Positions 1 through 9,023 of a stretch of DNA of 64,000 bases are shown piece by piece. The notes under the pieces were generated by a model. It was given only the letters and a program-made list of their open reading frames with translations, had not been told where the DNA came from and did no database searches. Source of the stretch: Fortiea contorta PCC 7126. GTDB lineage: Bacteria; Cyanobacteriota; Cyanobacteriia; Cyanobacteriales; Nostocaceae. Positions within the stretch are counted from its first letter, which is position 1; each line of letters opens with the position of its first letter. Location: assembly GCF_000332295.1 (NCBI RefSeq), contig NZ_KB235930.1, positions 4,429,895 through 4,493,894 of the forward strand. Reading direction: 5' to 3'. The translations under genes and the position numbers were made by a program.

Positions 1-80
1 TCTGCAGCAAATTCCGCAGCCCAACGATGAGCATTTTGGGGGATAGGGACATTTAAAATATCTGATTTTATATTACTCAT
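1..80 (-). CDS. DUF1822-family-like protein, N-terminal fragment (runs off the window)
   Basis: Only the first 26 or so codons are present; the gene continues beyond base 1. The ATG at 80-78 lies inside the last codons of the upstream sigma-like gene, so the two overlap by 8 bases (ATGAGTAA) and are probably translationally coupled. The start reads MSNIKSDILNVPIPQNAHRW, which resembles the opening of cyanobacterial DUF1822 proteins (a short lead, then a 'P-x-x-A-H' segment). Genes of that family often follow sigma-like regulators in cyanobacteria. The family assignment is an inference from a very short stretch. Confidence 0.45.
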   Translation of the reverse strand, partial: MSNIKSDILNVPIPQNAHRWAAEFAA

Positions 81-753
81 AGTTGTATCCAAAATTTACA
101 CCTATTTCTTTTAATAAAGGAAGGCAATGACTCTTCCAGTGAGAATAGAGAGTTTGATTGCTGATATTTAACTCTCTGGCAATATCGGCGATTTTATGAG
201 GCGGTGCTTGCAGAAGTAAGCGCGTCGCTAAAACTTGACAATGACACTCAGGGTTTTTACGAGGATGAGAAGCCGTCAATTTACCATCTGCATCCTGCTC
301 AATATATTGTCTGATGCGATTACCAAGACGCAGGCGTTCAGTTTCCTGGATTTGGGCTATTTTAATTTCCAGTAAATCTAAAGACATAGTAGGTAAGCGA
401 TCGCCCAAAGTAATTTCGTCACCCTCATCATTGCGAAAAGGCATATCTAAACTCAAAGGATACTGACTGTCTGGCGTATACAAATCTTTAATCCGCCACT
501 TGAGATAGCCATTAATCCAAATTACCAAACTGTTTTGCACAGAAAGCGATCGCGCCTCAAATATACAAATATTCCGGCTAACCCACTCCCAAGTTTGATT
601 CAAAGCCCCTAAGTAGTCTTGGTGAGCAGACTGATAAATCCCAGGAAGTTTTTGCACTAGCAAAAGCAGTCTATTTAAAGCTTTCTGCCTTTCCGGACTA
701 GGGTCTGGGTGACAGCATACCTCATCAATCAGTTTTTTCAGTTGTTCATCCAC
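73..753 (-). CDS. Sigma-70-like transcription regulator, 226 aa
   Basis: A soluble 226-residue protein. Residues about 40-90 (W-E-W-V-S-R-N, then V-I-W-I-N-G-Y-L-K-W-R) look like a divergent sigma region 2. Residues about 185-215 (IADIARELNISNQTLYSHWK) form a clear helix-turn-helix of the region-4 type. This layout matches the short, divergent sigma-70-like proteins of filamentous cyanobacteria, which would direct RNA polymerase to special promoters. No anti-sigma factor is visible. The 3' end overlaps the next gene (DUF1822-like), suggesting an operon. It could also be a plain HTH regulator that has lost core-binding function. Confidence 0.6.
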   Translation of the reverse strand: MDEQLKKLIDEVCCHPDPSPERQKALNRLLLLVQKLPGIYQSAHQDYLGALNQTWEWVSRNICIFEARSLSVQNSLVIWINGYLKWRIKDLYTPDSQYPLSLDMPFRNDEGDEITLGDRLPTMSLDLLEIKIAQIQETERLRLGNRIRQYIEQDADGKLTASHPRKNPECHCQVLATRLLLQAPPHKIADIARELNISNQTLYSHWKSHCLPLLKEIGVNFGYNYE

Positions 754-926
754 AACGGTTTTTCCTTAAGCTGCTGGCTGACCTGAAAGACAACAAAGCT
801 TCTGCAGCTTGAGTTTAACTGATTTTCAATTCACTTATTACCTGTGGATGTTACAAATCTGCAATCTTTTTGCTGCTCGTGACTGTCGTGCTATGAATTT
901 GGATACAAAAACGTGAAATCTTACCA

Positions 927-1574
927 TTATTTCTGAATTTGCGCTCTCACCCACAGACGAAAAACCCTTAGTGTTGGACTTCTACCTATATTGCGACTTT
1001 GTTGAACAAACTGGGGAATGGCTGTAACAACCGACAAATCGGGAAAAATAGGACTAATTTCTGATTCAATATATTTACCATTTATCAGCAAATTAATTTG
1101 TAATTTACCATCTTCATAGCGCCACAATTCTGGTACTCCCAACGCCTCATAAGCATCAACTTGAGTCTTAGAAGTAACATCAACTTCAATTACTAAATCA
1201 GGTGGTGGGTCAACTTTTAAATCTATTCTTTCTTTACCAATCATCCGCGCCTGATTTTGAATATAGAAAGAATCATCAGGCTCTACACCAACAGTCATAT
1301 CTTCCCGTTTAAAAGTCGTCGAGCCAAAAGATTCGCAGTCTATTTCTAACTCTTCTAATAAAATTTTTACTAAATCGCCAATAATGACTTTAGCTAATTC
1401 ATGCTTCGGTAAAGGCATCCTAATTTCTAAGTTACCATGACTGTAAGCCAATCTAGTAGCGCGATGGTCGCCAAGTTCTTCTAAAATATCCTCAAATTCT
1501 TGCCAGCTAACATCGTGGAGCATCACTCTGTGTCCTGGCGGCACACTTAATTGTTGTAATTGCAGTGTTACCAT
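927..1574 (-). CDS. Uma2 family (DUF820) PD-(D/E)XK-type nuclease-fold protein
   Basis: A 215-residue member of the Uma2/DUF820 family, which is greatly expanded in filamentous cyanobacteria. The core residues of the restriction-nuclease-like fold are visible: E-P-D-D-S-F-Y near residue 98, then P-P-D-L-V-I-E-V-D near residue 125 (the D...E-x-D/K catalytic arrangement), followed by the typical 'Y-x-x-L-G-V-P-E-L-W-R-Y' segment. The ATG at 1574 is preceded by an AT-rich stretch without a strong ribosome site. Family members are thought to be nucleases, but the physiological role is unknown; many appear to be mobile or selfish genes. It is more distant from the other two Uma2 genes in this window than they are from each other. 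Confidence 0.85.
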   Translation of the reverse strand: MVTLQLQQLSVPPGHRVMLHDVSWQEFEDILEELGDHRATRLAYSHGNLEIRMPLPKHELAKVIIGDLVKILLEELEIDCESFGSTTFKREDMTVGVEPDDSFYIQNQARMIGKERIDLKVDPPPDLVIEVDVTSKTQVDAYEALGVPELWRYEDGKLQINLLINGKYIESEISPIFPDLSVVTAIPQFVQQSRNIGRSPTLRVFRLWVRAQIQK

Positions 1575-1772
1575 TACTTAACATTTCAATTTAAGATTGA
1601 AACTTGCGAAAGGGAATATGAAATCATCATAGCAATGTTCATATTTTTGATGGAAAGAACCCATACCGAGGGGAAGCGATCGCATCTCCATACCCATTAG
1701 AATAAACAAGAATTGACATTTCAATAGCACGTTCAAAAAGTATTAAATATTCATTAACAATAATTATTGGCA

Positions 1773-1792
1773 GGGCGAACAACCGTTCGCCC
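1773..1792. terminator. GC-rich palindromic hairpin downstream of the EF-G-like gene
   Basis: GGGCGAAC-aacc-GTTCGCCC is a perfect 8-bp stem with a 4-base loop, 38 bases after the EF-G-like stop codon. There is no clean T-run, so it may be a dispersed palindromic repeat of the 'gggcgaac' type common in Nostoc intergenic DNA that also serves as an mRNA 3' end. Confidence 0.45.
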
Positions 1793-1829
1793 CTACCCTT
1801 GTATCTCGTTTACTTGAGAATGCTATGAA

Positions 1830-3881
1830 CTACTTACCATTACCGTTACCGTTATGACCGTTACCATTACTAGCTAGAACACGTTCAGCCAGTTTTTCCG
1901 GTACTTCTTGGAGATGGTCATATTCCCAGTGGAAAGAACCAACGCCCAGAGTTTGCGATCGCAGCTCTACAATAAAGTTTTGCATCTCTGCTTGGGGTAA
2001 ATATGCAGACACGCTATCCCAACCTGACCAATCATTTCTCCCCTCATAGCCTAAAATCTGTCCCCGTCTACCACTGAGCAGTTGCAACACCTTGGAGGTA
2101 AATTCATTAGGGGTTGTCACTAATACCCGCAAAATTGGTTCTAACAGGGTGGGTTGGGCTTTAGGTATCCCCGTTTGCATCGCCAAGCGAGCTGCTTGCT
2201 TAAACGCTTGTTCAGAACTATCAACGTTATGGTAGGAACCATTAGTTAAAGTTACCGCCACATCCACCATCGGGAAACCCAGAGGCCCGTGTGTGAGAAA
2301 CTCCCGCACACCCATTTCTACCCCAGGGATATACTGTCTAGGAACCACACCGCCAACAATAGTTTCACGGAAGTTAAAGCCTCCACCCCGTGGTAAGGGT
2401 TGGATGTTGAGGAAGACATCCCCAAATTGTCCATGTCCACCGCTTTGGTGTTTGTAGCGCCCGTGAACCGATTCTACGGGTTTGCGGATGGTTTCTTTGT
2501 AAGGAACTTGTGGGAGGTGGGTTGACATCGCCAAGTTATATTTGCGGCGGAGTCTATCTAAAGCGACTTGCAAATGAATCTCGCCTTGTCCCCACAAAAT
2601 AACTTCATGGGTGTCACCGTGTTGTTCCCAAGCTAAAGATGGATCTTCTTCTAACAGTTTAGCGATCGCACTGCTGAGTTTCACTTCATCGTTGCGCTTT
2701 TCGGGAGTTATAGCCAGGGCATATACTGGCTCTAACTGTGTGGCTTTGGGTAGTGATTTCACCGAGTGGGAATCTGTGGAGAGGATATCTCCGGTTTTAA
2801 TTCCCTCCATACGGCTTAAAGCCACAATTTCACCCGCATCAGCTTCATTCACAAACTGTTGCTGTTGTCCCATCAGGCGATAAATTCCCCCAGCGCGAAC
2901 GCCGTTGAGCACAATACCTTCAGTTAATTTACCTTGCCAAATCCGCACTAAGGAAAGTTTACCGCCTTGGGGAGTGTAATAAGTTTTTAATACCTGCGCT
3001 ATTGGATCAGTAGCTTTTTTAGTTAAGCGGCGTTCTGCTGTGGTTTCAGGTTCAGGAGCTTCTCCTAACAAAGCTTCTAATAATGGTCTGACGCCATAAT
3101 CTTGTTCAGCGATACCAAAGAATACAGGTACAACTAAATCTGCACCCAATTCCATTTTTAAATCTTGGAGAATTTCCTCTTGGGGAGGTTCAATGTCTTC
3201 TAAAAGTTCTTCCAATAAATGATCGTCAAAATTTGCTAGGGCTTCTAACATTTCGGCCCGTGCTTGATGTTCTTCTGCTTTCAAGTTTTCGGGGAAGGGA
3301 ATCGGATCAGCGGGTGCGCCTGGATGATATTGATAGGCTTGCTCACTCACCATATCAATAAAGCCTGTTAGTTGTTCCCCTTGTATGATTGGGTATTGGT
3401 GGGCGACTAGGGGACGGCTAGAAACAGCTTTCAGGGCGTGTAATGTTTCTAAAACATGGATATTCGCCCGATCCATTTTGTTGACAAAAACGAGGTGGGG
3501 AATTTCCCAGTCGTCAAGGAATTTAAATAGGGGTGCTAAAGTGTGGACGCGATCGCGTATCGGTTCGCAAACTACAATTGCTGCATCTACTCCCATTAAA
3601 GCGTTATAGGTTTCTTGGGCAAATTCCACCGAACCCGGACAGTCAATAAAAGTAAAGCGAGTATCACTATATGTGGTACTCGCTGCGCTGACTTCTACAC
3701 TCATCCGGCGATCGCGTGACTCGTTGGCACTATCGCCGACGGTGTTACCATCCTTAACATGACCTTTGCGGGAAATTGCTCCAGAAACAAATAACAAGCT
3801 TTCTAATAAAGTCGTTTTCCCGCTTAAATAAGGGCCAACAATTGCCACATTCCGCGAACCCGATTTTACTTTTTCGTTCAT
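1830..3881 (-). CDS. EF-G-like GTPase (elongation factor G paralogue), 683 aa
   Basis: A translational GTPase of the EF-G family. The P-loop is G16-P-Y-L-S-G-K-T, the DxxG element is D-C-P-G-S, and the N-K-M-D guanine-specificity motif is present, followed by domains II-V of normal length. The start chosen is the ATG at 3881, preceded by GGGAGG; an in-frame start 13 codons upstream lacks such a site. Switch I reads R-x-x-R-M-S-V-E where canonical EF-G has R-G-I-T-I, so the invariant Thr is replaced by Ser. This is typical of the EF-G-like paralogue group rather than the main fusA, which sits in the str operon. A low-complexity N/G tail (N-G-N-G-H-N-G-N) ends the protein. Its exact role, whether translocation variant or ribosome recycling, is unknown. 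Confidence 0.85.
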   Translation of the reverse strand: MNEKVKSGSRNVAIVGPYLSGKTTLLESLLFVSGAISRKGHVKDGNTVGDSANESRDRRMSVEVSAASTTYSDTRFTFIDCPGSVEFAQETYNALMGVDAAIVVCEPIRDRVHTLAPLFKFLDDWEIPHLVFVNKMDRANIHVLETLHALKAVSSRPLVAHQYPIIQGEQLTGFIDMVSEQAYQYHPGAPADPIPFPENLKAEEHQARAEMLEALANFDDHLLEELLEDIEPPQEEILQDLKMELGADLVVPVFFGIAEQDYGVRPLLEALLGEAPEPETTAERRLTKKATDPIAQVLKTYYTPQGGKLSLVRIWQGKLTEGIVLNGVRAGGIYRLMGQQQQFVNEADAGEIVALSRMEGIKTGDILSTDSHSVKSLPKATQLEPVYALAITPEKRNDEVKLSSAIAKLLEEDPSLAWEQHGDTHEVILWGQGEIHLQVALDRLRRKYNLAMSTHLPQVPYKETIRKPVESVHGRYKHQSGGHGQFGDVFLNIQPLPRGGGFNFRETIVGGVVPRQYIPGVEMGVREFLTHGPLGFPMVDVAVTLTNGSYHNVDSSEQAFKQAARLAMQTGIPKAQPTLLEPILRVLVTTPNEFTSKVLQLLSGRRGQILGYEGRNDWSGWDSVSAYLPQAEMQNFIVELRSQTLGVGSFHWEYDHLQEVPEKLAERVLASNGNGHNGNGNGK

Positions 3882-4162
3882 AAAACCTCCCTTGCGGTAA
3901 AGTATTTTTAACCGCATCATCCTGTTTATGCCAAGGATTTGAGATGGTTCTCTTAAACAAGAATCATCCCCTCTTTAATTTGTTATTATCCTCCCTTTAA
4001 TCTGTGCAGAAAAAAATCGTATTCTGTTGTAAGATTTTCCTCAATAAAAGTTAATAAAGACTAACTTTTTTACTCAAACTTAAATTTTTGTAAAGTATTT
4101 CTGGTTTCTCAAAACTTTTGATGAAATAAACTTAACCCCAAGTGTTGCCAGTCAGAAAATTC

Positions 4163-5095
4163 ATGAGATTATCATTCTCTAAATATCCTATGGCCGGGCT
4201 AGTAAGCTTGATTGTGCTATCTCAAAGCCTTTTTTCTCCCGCTCTCCCCATCTCCCCACCACCCCACCACCCCACCACCCCATATCCCCACCTCCCCCTA
4301 CTAGCACAAAACCCCATTCAATCAGCTACAGACAACTTAAATCAAGGCTTACAGGCGATTCAAGCGGGGAGAATACAAGATGCGATCGCTCTTTTTCGCC
4401 AAGCCACCCAGCTAGATCCGACATTAGCAGCAGCACATTATAATTTAGGGTTAGCGTTGCGACAAGCGGGACAATTACAACCAGCCGCAGACGCATTTTA
4501 TCGCGCCACCCAAGCAGATCCTAAGTTTGCTTTAGCCTTTGCCAATTTGGGGGGAGCGTTGTTAGAAGGAAACAATTTACCACTAGCAAATGATTATTTA
4601 CAACGCGCCATAGAAATAGATGCTCGACTTGGTTTTGCTCATTATAACTTGGGATTATTGCGAGAACAGCAAAGAGATTGGGAGCGAGCGATCGCCTCTT
4701 TTAAAAAAGCGATAGAACACAGCAAAAATGCACCAGAACCAGCTTATCATTTGGGTCTAGCTTATCTGCAACAAAGCAAATTAGACCAAGCCAAAGACGC
4801 TTTTCGTCAAGCCATAAAAATTAATCCCAAATATGCAGAAGCTCACTATAACCTAGGGACTATCTGGTTTCAACAAAAAAAACTGCCAGAAGCATTAGAA
4901 TCCTTCAGAAAAGCAGCCCAAGCTAACTCTAATTATCCCAACGCTTATTACGGTGCAGGTTTAGTTTTTATGCAATTGCAACAATATCCAGAAGCAGCGC
5001 AAGTATTGCAATATGCGAGAGATTTATACAATGCTCAAGGAAATCTGAATTGGGCAAAAAATGCCGAGCAATTGTTGCAACAATTACAGAAATAA
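4163..5095 (+). CDS. Secreted TPR-repeat protein, about 310 aa
   Basis: The N-terminus has a signal-peptide-like segment (MAGLVSLIVLSQSLFSPALP), then a proline/histidine-rich spacer encoded by short CCACCCCAC tandem repeats, then about seven tetratricopeptide repeats from residue 55 to the end (A-x-x-x-Y-N-L-G-x-A-L-R motifs every 34 residues). Probably a periplasmic or thylakoid-lumen scaffold that binds other proteins; no partner is evident. A GTG seven codons upstream (4142) is also possible. The spacer repeats are STRR-like DNA that has become part of the coding sequence. Confidence 0.8.
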   Translation: MRLSFSKYPMAGLVSLIVLSQSLFSPALPISPPPHHPTTPYPHLPLLAQNPIQSATDNLNQGLQAIQAGRIQDAIALFRQATQLDPTLAAAHYNLGLALRQAGQLQPAADAFYRATQADPKFALAFANLGGALLEGNNLPLANDYLQRAIEIDARLGFAHYNLGLLREQQRDWERAIASFKKAIEHSKNAPEPAYHLGLAYLQQSKLDQAKDAFRQAIKINPKYAEAHYNLGTIWFQQKKLPEALESFRKAAQANSNYPNAYYGAGLVFMQLQQYPEAAQVLQYARDLYNAQGNLNWAKNAEQLLQQLQK

Positions 5096-5200
5096 AAAGA
5101 TTAACTTCTGTGAAGCCCGATTCCTTAATATTAGATAACAATAGAATTATGGTGTGAATTGGCTGGTGGGCGATGAAGTTAAATGGAAAAGGAAACTCAC

Positions 5201-5749
5201 ATGCAAAAGCGCTTCAAGAGTCGATTTTTATTTTCTGATCGCTGGCTTGATCGACATGCGATCGTCCGTAACATGGAGGCTTTTCAAGACCTAATTGTCA
5301 TTGTTTTATGTTTAGGTTTATTTGCCGTCATGCTGTTACAATTGTGGGGAATTGTGGTGGCTATTACCCAACCCTTAGACTATAAAATAGTCACCGCTAA
5401 AATACTTTTCGTGTTGATTTTAGTTGAATTATTCCGCCTCCTGATGGTTTATTTACAAGAGCATAGTATTTCTGTGGGAGTAGCGGTAGAAGTTACAATT
5501 GTCTCAGTCTTGCGGGAAGTAGTTGTTCATGGTGCGTTAGAAATTACTTCATTTCAGACCGCAGCAATTTGTGGTTTACTGTTTATTTTAGGTGGGTTAT
5601 TAATAGTGTGTGCCAAGACACCACACATGGATTGTATTAGTGCTAATACTAAGCTTTGCCCGATTGTCTACAAAGGAGGCAGAGATAGGCAAAATGAATT
5701 AGAATTTCCCTATGTCCGTCGCTGTGATGAGAATCAACCTCTGGCATAA
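5201..5749 (+). CDS. PsiE-family (phosphate-starvation-inducible) membrane protein
   Basis: A 182-residue inner-membrane protein with four predicted hydrophobic segments (residues about 25-52, 62-78, 88-108, 115-135) and a Cys-rich hydrophilic tail. The arrangement and the segment L-V-E-L-F-R-L-L-M-V-Y-L match the PsiE family (PF06146). The start chosen is the second ATG at 5201 because AAGGA sits seven bases upstream; an ATG at 5183 has no ribosome site. The molecular function of PsiE is unknown. No PHO box was identified by eye. Confidence 0.75.
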   Translation: MQKRFKSRFLFSDRWLDRHAIVRNMEAFQDLIVIVLCLGLFAVMLLQLWGIVVAITQPLDYKIVTAKILFVLILVELFRLLMVYLQEHSISVGVAVEVTIVSVLREVVVHGALEITSFQTAAICGLLFILGGLLIVCAKTPHMDCISANTKLCPIVYKGGRDRQNELEFPYVRRCDENQPLA

Positions 5750-5863
5750 ATCCACTAAGCAAAAATTACCTTGCCTAGATACATTCTTATCCACTTTTGG
5801 GCAGATGAACAACTCTTTTAGAGAAAGTAACAATTAATCAGAAACCTAAAAGAGGCTAAATTC

Positions 5864-6103
5864 ATGACTACAGGTAACGGGAATTCTCAGCAACCCATCA
5901 GCAACTTAGAGTATGACTTTATTACCGTGTTGCACAACAAAGCCGAAGCAGTTCAAGCTTATGAACGCTATATTCAAGACGCACAAGCAGTCAATTCTCA
6001 ACCTTGTGTAGAACTCTTCCAAAAATTGCGTCAATCGGAAATTGAACAAGCACAAGAAGTCCGCCAACATCTGCAAACCGTGATGCAACACGGTAAGATG
6101 TAA
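5864..6103 (+). CDS. Small conserved helical protein, 79 aa
   Basis: A short acidic, almost wholly helical protein (E-Y-D-F-I-T-V-L-H-N-K-A-E-A-V-Q-A-Y-E-R). It reads like the conserved small cyanobacterial proteins of unknown function and contains one cysteine. It begins with ATG and AGAGG lies about a dozen bases upstream. It converges on the CO2-hydration gene and is separated from it by a palindromic terminator. No function can be assigned. Confidence 0.6.
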   Translation: MTTGNGNSQQPISNLEYDFITVLHNKAEAVQAYERYIQDAQAVNSQPCVELFQKLRQSEIEQAQEVRQHLQTVMQHGKM

Positions 6104-6143
6104 AACGAAACGTAGGCGTTGCCAAATCGTGCTACGAAACTAC

Positions 6144-6173
6144 TGTAGAGATGTAAATTTTTACGTCTCTACA
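6144..6173. terminator. Palindromic hairpin between convergent genes
   Basis: TGTAGAGATGTAAAT is followed directly by its near-perfect inverse (TTTTACGTCTCTACA); one T-G wobble interrupts about 14 pairs. It lies between the 79-aa gene and the convergent cup gene and could stop transcription from both sides. A related GTAGAGA...TCTCTAC element occurs at 58541-58578, so it belongs to a dispersed palindrome family. Confidence 0.6.
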
Positions 6174-6201
6174 CAGTCTTCAGTCCTTCACTCATTATTA
6201 A

Positions 6202-7332
6202 TTACAAATTAACATCAAATAACCGAGAAGTTTCTAACCGATTCATCCACTTTTTTAAATAAATCAAATTAGCCTTTTCTTCAGCTGCATCTTGAGTATC
6301 TAATGGATGAGGCATCAATCCTAAAATTGTGGCTGTAGTTACACAAAACATCGATTTTTGAAAACTCATACAAATTTGCACCCGCAGGTCATCTTCACCT
6401 CTGAGGCTATTACGATAAACCGCGTGCAAATATTCTGGAAGATAGTGACGCATATCCTGCATTAACAGAGTAGGCGGAATACCAGCACCGCCAATAGGTA
6501 AAGGGTCGGCGTACAATGCACCGTATTCAAAACGGGCTTGGTCGGGGGGAATTTGATACGCTTGAGCGTTGTAAGTTACTGTACCAGAAAAAGGAGTGCC
6601 CCTAAAGAAAACTGCCTCTACATAAGGTATTGCTGTATCTGCTAAAAATGTCAAACCAATATGTTTGGGGATGATTTCATAAACTTTACCCTGAATTTTC
6701 ACATCATAGGTAATTGGTTTTGATGCATCTGCTACTAATCCTGATTTAATATACTCAACAACTTGGGGAATTGTGGTAATTTTACCTAAGTCATAAAGGT
6801 CTGATAAGCTCAAAAATATATCAGCCATAACCCGCCAAAATTGACCCAAACCACTATAGTAAGTAGATACCCGCAACTGTTCATTTAAAAAGTCTGGAAA
6901 TAGTTGATTGACACCTATCATCAAGGGGTTATTTTTAAATTTGGCGGCGATTACTGCTTGAGCAATTTTGTGAAATTCCTGGGTATCTAAATAGGCGTCT
7001 AGTCCTCCCCCGCCATGCCACATCATCGATTTCATGCAATATTCGGCATATTCAAAATTAATGCGATCGTGCCACCAATGACGAAATAATTTCTGCCAGG
7101 AAATATCACCATTAAAATATTTAAAAAAGGGAAAAAATACTAAAAATTGCTGCTCGCCAATATAAATAAGATTATGGGAATAAGCATCTAAAACTACACC
7201 ATAACTTTTGAGAATTCCTACTACTTCCAGTACATTTTCTGGATTATCTACAAGTAATGCTTGTCCAGACTGCAGGCGTTTTATATATTCAGATAAAACG
7301 CTACTATAAGGTTTATTTTTAGTATTTGCCAT
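6202..7332 (-). CDS. cupB: CO2 hydration protein of the NDH-1 CO2-uptake complex (CupB/ChpX-like)
   Basis: A 376-residue protein of the Cup/Chp family, found only in cyanobacteria, which converts CO2 to bicarbonate on the cytoplasmic side of the thylakoid NDH-1 complex using energy from electron transfer. It lies just downstream of ndhF and ndhD on the same strand, which is the standard partner set. The length fits CupB (ChpX, about 375 aa) better than CupA (ChpY, about 440 aa), and no CupS-like gene follows, so the constitutive low-affinity complex (NdhD4/NdhF4/CupB) is more likely than the inducible one. That choice is an inference and needs a phylogeny. Confidence 0.75.
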   Translation of the reverse strand: MANTKNKPYSSVLSEYIKRLQSGQALLVDNPENVLEVVGILKSYGVVLDAYSHNLIYIGEQQFLVFFPFFKYFNGDISWQKLFRHWWHDRINFEYAEYCMKSMMWHGGGGLDAYLDTQEFHKIAQAVIAAKFKNNPLMIGVNQLFPDFLNEQLRVSTYYSGLGQFWRVMADIFLSLSDLYDLGKITTIPQVVEYIKSGLVADASKPITYDVKIQGKVYEIIPKHIGLTFLADTAIPYVEAVFFRGTPFSGTVTYNAQAYQIPPDQARFEYGALYADPLPIGGAGIPPTLLMQDMRHYLPEYLHAVYRNSLRGEDDLRVQICMSFQKSMFCVTTATILGLMPHPLDTQDAAEEKANLIYLKKWMNRLETSRLFDVNL

Positions 7333-7436
7333 CGCTATTTCTCCAAAAAGTATAGGGGTTAGGGGTGAGGGGTGAGGGGTTAGGGGTTGGAGTCAAACAA
7401 GCGTATACTATTCACCTAGCCCCTAGCCCCTAGCCC
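7333..7436. repeat. STRR-type GGGGTTA / CCCCTAG repeats forming a hairpin
   Basis: About six GGGGTTAG/GGGGTGAG heptamer units (7348-7390) face three CTAGCCC units (7417-7440) with opposite polarity, so the cup-ndhD spacer can fold into a long imperfect stem. Short tandemly repeated repeats of this kind are typical of heterocystous cyanobacteria. The hairpin could reduce read-through or stabilise the upstream ndhD message. Confidence 0.7.
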
Positions 7437-8927
7437 CTAATTTCTTGTCAAAGATACTGTTGCTACGACGTCTTGTGTGTTTACCATGGCGGTGGTTGTG
7501 GGTTCAGTCCACCTGGATAACCAAGTAGGTAGGATGCCAAAAATCACAATCAATACGGCTAGAATGATGGAAGGAATGCGATCGCTCCAATACAACCGTG
7601 GTAAGTTGATGACTTGTGCAGATAAGCGCCCAAAAAAGGCACTATTGACGAGAATTAAGAAATAAACGGCAGTTAACCCAGTACCAATCATACATAGTAA
7701 GGTCTGCACGGGAAAAACTGGAAAGCTACCGCGAAAAATGATGAATTCCGAAATAAACCCGACCATTCCGGGGATACCTGCGCTAGCCATGACTCCTAAC
7801 ACCATTAAGGTAGCAATTACTGGCATACCCCGTTCTGGATTCATCAGTCCCCGCACTACGTCTAAGTTACGGCTACCAGCTTTTTTATAAATTACCCCTA
7901 CCAACAGAAATAGCAGTGCGGAGATTAAACCGTGACTCACCATTTGCATCACAGCACCCAGTACACTTAATGGTGTTGCAGATGCGGCGGCTAGGAGGAT
8001 GAAGCCCATGTGGCCGATGGAACTGTAAGCCACCATTTTCTTCATATCTTTTTGGGCGATCGCACAGGATGCACCATACAGTACACTGACTACAGCCCAA
8101 GTTGCTAACCACGGTGCTAAATAAGACCAAGCTGTTGGCAACAAGTTCATGCCAAATCGCAATAAGCCATAGGTTCCCAATTTCAACAATACCCCAGCCA
8201 GCAGTACAGAAATTGGTGTGGAAGCTTCTACGTGAGCATCTGGCAACCAAGTATGAAAGGGAACTAAAGGAATTTTAATGCCAAAACCTACTAAAATTCC
8301 CCCCAGCAGTAACAACTGAGTCGCCAGAGGTAGGGACTGGGTATGCAATGTCTCTAACCCAAAGTTGGCACTACCACTCAGCCACACCATACCGAGGAAA
8401 CTAGCTAAAATCAACACTCCCGAAACCGCGGTGTAAATGAGAAATTTTGTCGCTGCATAACCCCGCTTTTCACCACCCCAAATCGCAATCAGCAGATACA
8501 GGGGAATCAACTCTAATTCGTAAAACAGGAAAAATAGTAGTAAATCTTGTGCTAAAAAGGCTCCTGTCACCCCAGCACTCAGCAGTAAGATTAAACAGTA
8601 ATAAAACCTGGGACGCTGTAGAGACTGGTCAGTACTATAAATGGCAATACAAGTCAACAGTCCTTGCAGTAGCAGCAAAGGTAAAGATAAACCATCTATT
8701 CCCAGGTTGTAGTTTAAACCCAGAGCATCAATCCAAGGTAGCGACTCAGCAAACTGTTGACCAATCTCCTGGGGATGAAATTGAATTGCTAGTATGATTG
8801 TCCAGACAAACATCACACCAGCAAAAACCAAAGCTATGTCACGGGAACGCTTTCCTGTGATTTCTGCAGGCCAAAAACCAATCAAAGCCGCACCAAGTAA
8901 CGGCAGTAAAATTAAAGCACTCAGCAT
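7437..8927 (-). CDS. ndhD4: NDH-1 subunit D (NdhD4-like), CO2-uptake form
   Basis: A 496-residue, 14-helix proton-pumping subunit of the ND4/Mrp family. Family landmarks are the W-G-G-x-K-R-G-Y-A-A-T-K-F segment and M-V-A-Y-S-S-I-G-H-M-G-F. The start chosen is the ATG at 8927, which gives the usual membrane start MLSALILLPLLG; a start 23 codons upstream would add a hydrophilic leader unlike the family. It is co-transcribed with ndhF upstream (96-base gap) and cup downstream. Within the CO2-uptake NDH-1 complex it forms the distal pump module with NdhF. D4 rather than D3 is inferred from the neighbouring Cup protein. Confidence 0.85.
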   Translation of the reverse strand: MLSALILLPLLGAALIGFWPAEITGKRSRDIALVFAGVMFVWTIILAIQFHPQEIGQQFAESLPWIDALGLNYNLGIDGLSLPLLLLQGLLTCIAIYSTDQSLQRPRFYYCLILLLSAGVTGAFLAQDLLLFFLFYELELIPLYLLIAIWGGEKRGYAATKFLIYTAVSGVLILASFLGMVWLSGSANFGLETLHTQSLPLATQLLLLGGILVGFGIKIPLVPFHTWLPDAHVEASTPISVLLAGVLLKLGTYGLLRFGMNLLPTAWSYLAPWLATWAVVSVLYGASCAIAQKDMKKMVAYSSIGHMGFILLAAASATPLSVLGAVMQMVSHGLISALLFLLVGVIYKKAGSRNLDVVRGLMNPERGMPVIATLMVLGVMASAGIPGMVGFISEFIIFRGSFPVFPVQTLLCMIGTGLTAVYFLILVNSAFFGRLSAQVINLPRLYWSDRIPSIILAVLIVIFGILPTWLSRWTEPTTTAMVNTQDVVATVSLTRN

Positions 8928-9023
8928 AAACTCTTTGGGAGACGAGGTAGAGGAGAGATGAGGTAGATTGGGGGAATAACTAATAACAACCCCCACCGCT
9001 AAACTTGATTTGTGCCCACCTTC

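Noticed and set aside
4142-4162. GTG at 4142 as the TPR protein start
   Set aside because: The downstream ATG gives a better signal-peptide start; neither has a clear ribosome site, so this is a weak preference.
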